A stretch of 5,533 nt of DNA from an uncultured Thermoleophilia bacterium (GTDB lineage: Bacteria; Actinomycetota; Thermoleophilia; UBA2241), in NCBI GenBank assembly GCA_903921965.1, contig CAIXSE010000615.1:1-5533 (forward strand), in the 5' to 3' direction. The position numbers were made by a program, and so were the translations under genes. Every line of letters begins with the position of its first letter. Position 1 is the first letter of the stretch. The notes beneath the pieces are model-generated. The model was not told where the DNA came from, made no database searches, and was given only the letters and a program-made list of their open reading frames with translations. Below are positions 1 through 4,901 of this stretch, piece after piece.

Positions 1-71
1 CTGGCATCGTGCCCGCCGGCGGAGCCGAGCGCCCGGGGAGCCTGCGAGGGCGGGGTCATGTCGTCACCCAT
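1..71 (-). CDS. Possible 5' end of an unrecognised gene leaving the window
   Basis: An ATG at 71..69 on the minus strand opens 23 codons with no stop before the window edge; the peptide begins MGDDMTPPSQAPRALG. A second in-frame ATG lies at 59..57. Nearly all third positions are G or C, as in the neighbouring real genes. There is no convincing Shine-Dalgarno sequence, but a TACAAT box ends six bases before the first ATG, the spacing expected of a leaderless mRNA, which is common in actinobacteria. The Pro/Gly/Ala-rich start suggests no family. It is co-directional with the upstream nucleotidyltransferase gene but separated from it by about 225 bp and a hairpin, so it would be its own transcription unit. 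Twenty-three codons can be open by chance in such GC-rich DNA, so this is tentative. Confidence 0.3.
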   Translation of the reverse strand, partial: MGDDMTPPSQAPRALGSAGGHDA

Positions 72-77
72 TCCGTC

Positions 78-83
78 ATTGTA
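78..83 (-). promoter_or_regulatory. Candidate -10 box (TACAAT) for a leaderless transcript
   Basis: On the minus strand the hexamer TACAAT (5 of 6 matches to TATAAT) stands out in GC-rich DNA. Its last base is six nucleotides before the ATG at 71..69, so the predicted transcription start would coincide with the start codon. No TTGACA-like -35 is present at 16-18 bp spacing. Leaderless promoters often have a weak -35, but this remains a single-box match. Confidence 0.3.
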
Positions 84-269
84 CGGCAGGGCTTCGCGCT
101 GCTCGCGGCGCGTCCTGCCGGACCGGGTCTTTCAGGGAGACTCGCGAGCGGGCTCCGCGGATCACCGCAGCGCCGCGAGGGAGGCCGCGTGAGTCATGGC
201 GGCGCGGGCGTGTGGCGATATGGGCCCGTCGGCGACCGGACCCGATGGCGGTACGGGCCGCCGAGACGG

Positions 270-297
270 GCCGGCGGCGGCGAAGCGGGCCGCCGGC
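270..297 (-). terminator. Hairpin at the 3' end of the nucleotidyltransferase gene, possible terminator
   Basis: Bases 270-278 and 289-297 are exact reverse complements (9 bp, all G/C) around a 10-base loop. The hairpin overlaps the last base of the TAG stop of the minus-strand gene. There is no U-tract after it on the minus strand, so a classical intrinsic terminator is not shown. U-less GC hairpins have been proposed as terminators in high-GC actinobacteria. In DNA this rich in GCC/GGC, a 9-bp stem could also be chance. Confidence 0.35.
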
Positions 298-2816
298 TAC
301 CCGTTCTCGCGGATGACCCCGCGCACCACCTCGAGCAGGTCTTCGGCGAGACGTTCTGACGCGAGCCGGTTGCGGCCCTCGGCGTAGACGTGGAACACGG
401 GTTCGTCGGCGTCGGGCAGGAGCTGCATCCAGCCGGCGTCGGAGTGCACCTCTATGCCGTCGACGAGGCTGACCTCGTCGTCGCCGGCCGTGCGCTGCAC
501 GTGCTCGGTGGCCGTGCGCATGACCGTTCCCTTCAGGGTCCAGGGGCAGGCCACCGTCTTGTGCACGAGCGTGCTGGCGGGGATCTGCGCGAGCTGCTCG
601 CTGAGCGGCAGCGCCTGGGGAGCGAGCAGCTCGAGCAGCTTGCCCAGGCTCATGATGGCGTCGTAGGCCGGCACCATGTCGGGGAAGATGTACCCCCCTC
701 CCAGCGTGCCGGCGAAGACGACGCCGTCGCCCAGCGACGCCTTGGCCAGCTCGGGGAGCGAGACCTTGGTGCGCACGACCTCCACGTCGAACTCGCCGGC
801 CAGCGTCTCGGCGAGCCGCGTGACGGTGAGCGGGAGCACGATCTTGTCGCCCTTGCGGGCGTTCTGGGCGATGAGCTTCACGAACAGCAGGAGGGCCTTC
901 TCGAGCGGGACCTCGTGGCCCTGGTCGTCGACGAGGAAGATGCGCTCGGCGCCCGGCCCGATGACCACGCCGAGGTCGGCCTGCATCGTGGTGACGAGGC
1001 GCTGGACCTCCTGGATGTTGCGCCCGAGCTCCTCCGCGCCGATGCTGGCGTGCCGCTTGTCGCTGAAGGCGCGCATGCTGAGGACCTCGGCCTCGAGGTC
1101 GCCGAGGATCGCAGGCAGCGCCAGTGACGCCGGCGAGTACGAGTAGTCGATGACGAGCCGGTAGGCGCGGCTGCGGATGCGCTCGATGTCCCAGGCGTTC
1201 TCGAGCGCGCGCAGGTACGTCTCGAGGGCGCGGTCGGGGACCTCGAGCTCGCCGAACTCGCTGTAGAAGGCGCGCCGGAAGTCGCGCCGGCCGTAGTACT
1301 TCTCGACGTCCTTCTGGCGCTTCTCGCTGAGGCTGATGCCGGCGGGGTCGAAGATCTGGATCTGGATCATCTCCGGGTCCCAGCTGGAGATGCGCACGTG
1401 CATCCCGCCCTGGGCCGAGCCGCTCCTGACGTCGAAGCGGTTGACGGCGCTGCTGGCCACGCGCAGGTCGCGGACCACGACGCCGGTGGAGCTGAGGCCG
1501 CAGATGAGCGCGCGCTTGATGACCCGCGACGCCGGGTGGGCGTCGCGGCTGGTGGTGACGCGCGCGCCCTTCTTGAGCACGGTGCCGTAGGCCATGGCGA
1601 CGTTGAGCGCGAGCTCGGCCGTGATGTCGACGTTGATGAGGCCGACGATGCCGTCGCGCCCGAAGAGCTGCGCGCTTCCGCGCGACTCCCAGATGATGCT
1701 CGAGTGGATCTGAGCGCCGGATTCGACCGTCTTGTACGGGTAGATCTTGACGTCCGGCGCCACGTAGGCCTGCTCGCCGATGACGCTCTCGTCACCGACC
1801 GCGGCGCCCTCGCTGAAGCTGGCGCCGGCCTTGACGTCGCAGTTGCGCCCGAGGATGGTGCCGTACACCTTGGCGGCGGAGCCGATGTAGGTGTTGGACC
1901 CGACCACGCTGTTCCTGACGTCGGCGTGGTCCTTGACCACCACGTTGTTGCCGAGCACGGAGTAGCGCCCGATGTTGGCCGTGGGGGCGATCTTGCCGTA
2001 GTTGCCGATGTAGGCCGGCCCGCTGATGTTCTCGAGCGAGTCGAGGTTGATGCCCTCGCCCACGAAGATGCGGTCGTGCAGCTCGATGCCGGGGAGCTCG
2101 GCCTCCACCTTGCCGTCGAGCAGGTCGCGGTTGGCGGCCAGGTACTGCGGCAGGCTGCCGATGTCCTGCCAGTAGCCCTCGGCCACGTAGCCGTACAGCG
2201 GGGCGCCCATGGCGAACAGCTTGGGGAACAGGTCCTGGCTGAAGTCGAAGGGGCCTTCGGCCGGGATGTGGTCGAAGATCTCGGGCTCGAGCACGTAGAT
2301 GCCGGTGTTGACGGTGTCGCTGAACACCTGGCCCCACGTGGGCTTCTCGAGGAACCGTTCGATGCGACCCTCGTCGTCGACCACGACGACGCCGAACTCG
2401 AGGGGGTTCTCCACCCGCTTGAGGGCGATGGTGACCATGGCGCCGCGCTGCTTGTGGAAGGCGACGATCTCGCTGAGGTCGAAGTCGGTGAGGGCGTCGC
2501 CGCTGATGACGATGAAGGTGTCGTCCCGGAGGGCCTCCTCGGCCATCTTGACGCTGCCGGCCGTGCCGGCCGGGGTCTGCTCGACCGAGTACTGCATGCT
2601 CATGCCGAGGGCGGAGCCGTCGCCGAAGTAGTCGCGGATGGCCTTCGGGAGGAACATCAGGGTGACGACCGTCTCCTCGATGCCGTGGCGGCGCAGCAGT
2701 TCGAGGATGTACTCCATGCACGGCTTGCCGCAGAGCGAGACCATGGGTTTGGGCTGGTTGCTGGTCAGCGGGCGCAGACGGGTGCCCTCGCCGCCGGCCA
2801 TGACGACTGCACGCAC
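297..2816 (-). CDS. Sugar-1-phosphate nucleotidyltransferase (mannose-1-phosphate guanylyltransferase type) fused to a degenerate phosphomannomutase-like domain
   Basis: The predicted cytosolic enzyme of 839 residues would join a sugar 1-phosphate to an NTP to make an NDP-sugar, probably GDP-mannose for glycan or glycoconjugate synthesis. Residues 1-232 are an NTP_transferase domain: [11 protein letters not shown] at 8-18, PKP at 22-24, the metal-site segment [10 protein letters not shown] from 105, FLEKP near 157, NTG at 170-172. Residues about 245-375 are hexapeptide (left-handed beta-helix) repeats with recurring IG/VG turns. From about 384 ([12 protein letters not shown]) to the end is a four-domain phosphoglucomutase/phosphomannomutase fold. 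Its active-site loops are altered: SHNP is ISSWDP (476-481), DGDADR is GPGAER (620-625), the GE..SGH loop is GTLGGGY (703-709) and SGTEP is DADEP. Mutase activity is therefore doubtful. The length fits known 830-840 residue fusions of this type. I chose the GTG at 2816 because an AGGTGAGG precedes it and the product then starts MRAVVMAGG, as in relatives; a GTG at 2825 is the alternative. Exact sugar and nucleotide specificity cannot be read from the sequence. Confidence 0.93.
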   Translation of the reverse strand: MRAVVMAGGEGTRLRPLTSNQPKPMVSLCGKPCMEYILELLRRHGIEETVVTLMFLPKAIRDYFGDGSALGMSMQYSVEQTPAGTAGSVKMAEEALRDDTFIVISGDALTDFDLSEIVAFHKQRGAMVTIALKRVENPLEFGVVVVDDEGRIERFLEKPTWGQVFSDTVNTGIYVLEPEIFDHIPAEGPFDFSQDLFPKLFAMGAPLYGYVAEGYWQDIGSLPQYLAANRDLLDGKVEAELPGIELHDRIFVGEGINLDSLENISGPAYIGNYGKIAPTANIGRYSVLGNNVVVKDHADVRNSVVGSNTYIGSAAKVYGTILGRNCDVKAGASFSEGAAVGDESVIGEQAYVAPDVKIYPYKTVESGAQIHSSIIWESRGSAQLFGRDGIVGLINVDITAELALNVAMAYGTVLKKGARVTTSRDAHPASRVIKRALICGLSSTGVVVRDLRVASSAVNRFDVRSGSAQGGMHVRISSWDPEMIQIQIFDPAGISLSEKRQKDVEKYYGRRDFRRAFYSEFGELEVPDRALETYLRALENAWDIERIRSRAYRLVIDYSYSPASLALPAILGDLEAEVLSMRAFSDKRHASIGAEELGRNIQEVQRLVTTMQADLGVVIGPGAERIFLVDDQGHEVPLEKALLLFVKLIAQNARKGDKIVLPLTVTRLAETLAGEFDVEVVRTKVSLPELAKASLGDGVVFAGTLGGGYIFPDMVPAYDAIMSLGKLLELLAPQALPLSEQLAQIPASTLVHKTVACPWTLKGTVMRTATEHVQRTAGDDEVSLVDGIEVHSDAGWMQLLPDADEPVFHVYAEGRNRLASERLAEDLLEVVRGVIRENG

Positions 2817-2819
2817 GTG

Positions 2820-2827
2820 CCTCACCT
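2820..2827 (-). promoter_or_regulatory. Ribosome binding site that decides the nucleotidyltransferase start
   Basis: On the minus strand AGGTGAGG lies just upstream of the GTG at 2816..2814. Its AGGTGA part matches six bases of the anti-Shine-Dalgarno complement, with the AGG core eight bases from the start codon. The longer alternative GTG at 2825 would sit inside this element and has no comparable site of its own upstream. Confidence 0.6.
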
Positions 2828-2843
2828 ACGCTTTCGCCCCGAG

Positions 2844-2858
2844 GGATCGGTGTGATCC
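2844..2858. repeat. 15-bp inverted repeat in the nucleotidyltransferase leader
   Basis: GGATC at 2844-2848 and GATCC at 2854-2858 are exact reverse complements around five bases. The element lies between the candidate promoter and the ribosome binding site of the minus-strand gene. It could be a small operator or leader hairpin, but the arms are only 5 bp and chance is a fair explanation. Confidence 0.2.
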
Positions 2859-2868
2859 TGCCGGCTGA

Positions 2869-2877
2869 ATCCTACCA
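2869..2877 (-). promoter_or_regulatory. Candidate extended -10 promoter for the nucleotidyltransferase gene
   Basis: On the minus strand the sequence reads TGGTAGGAT: a TAGGAT -10 hexamer with a TGn extension directly upstream. Transcription would start near 2862, giving a leader of about 45 bases before the GTG at 2816. At 16-18 bp upstream there is only weak similarity to TTGACA (CCGACC), consistent with an extended -10 promoter. The position between divergent genes is right; the match itself is moderate. Confidence 0.4.
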
Positions 2878-2887
2878 GAGCCGTCCG

Positions 2888-2923
2888 CGGCGGTCGGGCG
2901 GGCGCAGCCCGCGCGCGCCGCCG
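2888..2923. repeat. Nested palindrome in the divergent intergenic region
   Basis: The outer arms CGGCGG (2888-2893) and CCGCCG (2918-2923) enclose a perfect inner hairpin: GCGGGC (2898-2903), loop GCA, GCCCGC (2907-2912). It lies upstream of both candidate promoters and could be a regulator site or a barrier between divergent transcripts. High GC raises the chance of such symmetry. Confidence 0.25.
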
Positions 2924-2943
2924 TCCGTCAACGCGGCCCACGG

Positions 2944-2971
2944 TCAAGGCATGCCGCGGACCGACCGATTA
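2944..2971 (+). promoter_or_regulatory. Weak sigma-28/WhiG-like promoter match upstream of the propeller gene
   Basis: TCAA (2944-2947), a 16-base spacer, then ACCGATTA (2964-2971). The FliA/WhiG consensus is TAAA, 15-16 bases, GCCGATAA; the matches here are 3 of 4 and 6 of 8. Transcription would begin near 2978, at the edge of the hairpin series before the propeller gene. No better sigma-70-type promoter is visible for that gene. This is a pattern match only. Confidence 0.25.
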
Positions 2972-2979
2972 AGCCAGCA

Positions 2980-3030
2980 GGCGAGCCGGTCGCCGGAACG
3001 ACCCACGTTCCCCGGCACGCGGGTGCCGGG
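2980..3030 (+). promoter_or_regulatory. Structured 5' leader of the propeller gene: three abutting hairpins
   Basis: Three perfect stem-loops lie end to end. 2980-2984 pairs with 2990-2994 (GGCGA/TCGCC). 2995-3000 pairs with 3006-3011 (GGAACG/CGTTCC). 3011-3018 pairs with 3023-3030 (CCCGGCAC/GTGCCGGG, loop GCGG). The second and third share base 3011, so they cannot both be complete. Competing pairings exist: CGACCG at 2962-2967 with CGGTCG at 2987-2992, and GTGCC at 3023-3027 with GGCAC at 3043-3047, which would cover the end of the ribosome binding site. I do not recognise a known riboswitch class. A role in translation control is an inference. Confidence 0.35.
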
Positions 3031-3037
3031 CCGTCGC

Positions 3038-3044
3038 AAGGGGG
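3038..3044 (+). promoter_or_regulatory. Ribosome binding site of the propeller gene
   Basis: AAGGGGG (6 of 7 matches to AAGGAGG) lies six bases before the ATG at 3051. It fixes this ATG as the start and lies eight bases beyond the last leader hairpin. Confidence 0.7.
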
Positions 3045-3050
3045 CACGTC

Positions 3051-4901
3051 ATGCAGTCATCAGACCGCTCGGACACACCCACCTCGAAGGCGCGGTTCCT
3101 GCTGCTGCTGGCCGCGACCCTCGCGCTCCTCATCGTCTGCCTGGCCTTCGCCGCGGTCGGCTCCCGGCCCCCCGACGTCTCCGCGTCGCCGAAGACCACG
3201 TGGACGCCCACCCCGGGCCCGTCGTCGAGCACGCTGTGGGACAACCGCAACCCCTACGCGGTCGAGAACGGCGGCTGGGAGCCCACCATCGAGATCTACG
3301 TGGACCTGTTCATCTCCGAGATCTGGACGTACCACTGGAACCACGGCCACGGCGCGACCCCCGGCACCATCTCGCTGCAGACGGACTACGGCTACACGTA
3401 CGGGCCCTGGCAGGCGACCGGCACGCCCGGGGCGAACAACGTGCCCAACGCGAACTGGGTGTGCCGCCCGCAGCAGGTGATCCCCGCGGGCCTGTACACG
3501 CTCGTCGACTCCGACCGGGAGACCTGGTCGCAGAACGAGGTCACCGGCGGCCTCGGCATGACGTGGGCCTACGGCAGCCCGGCGGCCAGCCCCAGCCCCT
3601 CGCCGAGCCCCACGCAGACACCGACAGGCACGCCGTCGCCCAGTACCTCCCCCAGCCCTACGCAGTCGCCGACCCAGAGCCCGACGCCGACCGTCTCGCC
3701 GTCGCCGACCGTGACGCCGACGCCCGTCGACCCCGCGACAGGTTGGGAGACGCAGCCCTCGGGGACCACCCGGACGCTGAGCTCCGTCTCGGCCTCGGAT
3801 GCGACCCACAGCTGCGCCGTCGGTGACGGCGGGACCATCGTCGCCACCACCGACGGCGGCGAGACGTGGTCTCCGCAGAACTCGGGGACGACGGCCGACC
3901 TCAACGACGTCTGCTTCGTCGGCGGGGGCGGCGGCCCCGACATCGGCAAGGGCATCGGGGTCGGCCGCGGGTGGGCCGTCGGCGACGGCGGCACGATCCT
4001 CACGACGCTCAACGGCGGGGCCACCTGGACCAGGCAGACGTCGGGCACGAGTGCCGACCTGCTCGCCGTGACCTTCACCGACACCCAGCGCGGCTACGCC
4101 GTGGGCGGCGGCGGCACGATCCTCACGACGCTCAACGGCGGCGCGTCGTGGGCGGCGCGCCCGAGCCAGGGCACCGTGAGGCTCACCGACGTGACGTTCA
4201 CCGACGCGATGCGCGGCTACGCCGTGGGCAGCGGCGGCACGATCCTCATGACGCAGAACGCCGGCGCGAGCTGGACGCAGCAGAGCTCGGGGAGCAGCTC
4301 GCAGCTGACGTCGGTCAGCTTCGTCGATCAGTCCCGCGGCTGGGCCGCCGGCGCGGGCGGCACGATCCTCTCGACGATGAACGGCGGGACGACGTGGCTG
4401 CCGCAGACGATGGGCGCCGGCGGCATCGACCTCAGCGCGATCGCCTTCCTCGACGCCATGCGCGGCTTCGCCGTCGGCGCCGGCGGCAACCTGCTCAGCA
4501 CGCAGAACGGCGGCTTCAGCTGGAGCATCCAGAAGCTCACGCCCGGCATCCAGCTCCTCGGGCTCATGTTCCCGGACATGCTGCGGGGCTGGCTCGTGGG
4601 CCAGGCCGGGACGATCCTCTTCACCGACAGCGGCGGCGTGCCGCCCAGGCCGATCATCGCGACGGTCAAGCCGGGCTCCGGCAAGCGTCGCTCGGTCGTG
4701 ACCATCGACGGCGCCGACTTCGGCAGCAACCGCGGCGCCGGGAACGTGCTGTTCGGCTCGAAGAAGGCCACGGCGTACCTCATCTGGACGCAGACGAAGA
4801 TCATCTGCAAGGTGCCGGCCAAGGCGAAGAAGGGCCGGGTGGCGGTGACGGTCGTCACCTCCCTCGGCAAGAGCAACGCGAAGACGTTCAGGGTGAAGTA
4901 G
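3051..4901 (+). CDS. Exported YCF48/BNR-like seven-repeat beta-propeller protein with YHWN domain and C-terminal IPT/TIG-like domain
   Basis: A 616-residue predicted surface or secreted protein of unknown function. Residues 13-36 are a signal peptide or membrane anchor: K13/R15, then a long Leu/Ala-rich core, with AFA at 32-34 as a possible signal-peptidase site. Residues about 61-175 form a compact domain with YHWN (94-97), GATPGTI, TYGPW (116-120), VPNANW, PAGLYT and DSD..TWSQN (153-162). I recall similar segments in assorted secreted bacterial and archaeal proteins without a known role. Residues 176-226 are a Ser/Pro/Thr linker. Residues 232-530 hold seven repeats of the form (W/Y/F)AVG.GGTIL.T.NGG.(S/T)W, usually 41 residues apart, matching YCF48/BNR-type propellers; seven fits a closed ring. 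Residues 532-616 resemble an IPT/TIG sandwich (VTIDGADFG, VLFGSKKA, VTVVTSLGKSNAKTF). YCF48 assists photosystem II assembly, but bacterial extracellular relatives are mostly uncharacterised, so no such role is implied. There is no sortase motif or C-terminal anchor. The gene is followed without a gap by an esterase gene. Confidence 0.9.
   Translation: MQSSDRSDTPTSKARFLLLLAATLALLIVCLAFAAVGSRPPDVSASPKTTWTPTPGPSSSTLWDNRNPYAVENGGWEPTIEIYVDLFISEIWTYHWNHGHGATPGTISLQTDYGYTYGPWQATGTPGANNVPNANWVCRPQQVIPAGLYTLVDSDRETWSQNEVTGGLGMTWAYGSPAASPSPSPSPTQTPTGTPSPSTSPSPTQSPTQSPTPTVSPSPTVTPTPVDPATGWETQPSGTTRTLSSVSASDATHSCAVGDGGTIVATTDGGETWSPQNSGTTADLNDVCFVGGGGGPDIGKGIGVGRGWAVGDGGTILTTLNGGATWTRQTSGTSADLLAVTFTDTQRGYAVGGGGTILTTLNGGASWAARPSQGTVRLTDVTFTDAMRGYAVGSGGTILMTQNAGASWTQQSSGSSSQLTSVSFVDQSRGWAAGAGGTILSTMNGGTTWLPQTMGAGGIDLSAIAFLDAMRGFAVGAGGNLLSTQNGGFSWSIQKLTPGIQLLGLMFPDMLRGWLVGQAGTILFTDSGGVPPRPIIATVKPGSGKRRSVVTIDGADFGSNRGAGNVLFGSKKATAYLIWTQTKIICKVPAKAKKGRVAVTVVTSLGKSNAKTFRVK
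3576..3728 (+). repeat. Low-complexity Ser/Pro/Thr linker coding region
   Basis: Codons 176-226 of the propeller gene are almost only Ser, Pro, Thr and Gln, in imperfect SPSP, SPTQ and TPT units. The DNA is a degenerate repeat of CCG/AGC/ACG/CCC codons rather than an exact tandem repeat. Such linkers usually separate independently folding extracellular domains, here the YHWN domain and the propeller, and are often glycosylated. Length variation between strains is likely. Confidence 0.8.
3744..4640 (+). repeat. Seven tandem propeller repeats with a 123-bp period
   Basis: The GGTI-coding core recurs at about 3827, 3986, 4109, 4232, 4355, 4481 and 4604. The steps are 159, 123, 123, 123, 126 and 123 bp. 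Repeats 2 and 3 share 33 identical bases (3986-4018 and 4109-4141). The first step is longer by exactly 12 codons because of a Gly-rich insertion. The array encodes the beta-propeller and shows growth by in-frame duplication of one blade. Confidence 0.8.
4890..4896 (+). promoter_or_regulatory. Ribosome binding site of the esterase gene, inside the propeller gene
   Basis: AGGGTGA, within the last codons of the propeller gene, resembles the AGGAGGTGA complement of 16S rRNA and ends five bases before the ATG at 4902. It supports independent initiation at that ATG, coupled to termination at the adjoining TAG. Confidence 0.5.

Noticed and set aside
9..359. Plus-strand 116-codon open frame in the left intergenic region, with GGGAGG before an internal GTG at 189
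   Set aside because: It overlaps the 3' end of the minus-strand enzyme, its product is Arg/Gly-rich with no domain, and codon use is unlike the real genes.
1398..2855. Long plus-strand open frame (485 codons) opposite the nucleotidyltransferase gene
   Set aside because: It is antisense to a clear enzyme. Its product is an Asp/Val/Ala/His-rich composition typical of the complement of GC-rich coding DNA and has no recognisable domain.
2926..2947. Two TTGAC motifs on the minus strand (2931..2926 and 2947..2942) as -35 boxes
   Set aside because: Neither has a TANNNT-like -10 hexamer at 16-18 bp spacing, and both are too far from the TAGGAT box.
3138..3140. Cys30 of the propeller protein as a lipoprotein lipidation site
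   Set aside because: The preceding residues are LIV, with Val at -1, which is not a proper lipobox. The Cys lies in the middle of the hydrophobic segment, not at its end.
3576..3728. Repetitive linker DNA as a possible CRISPR or minisatellite array
   Set aside because: The units are irregular, lack spacers and are fully explained as codons for a Ser/Pro/Thr linker.
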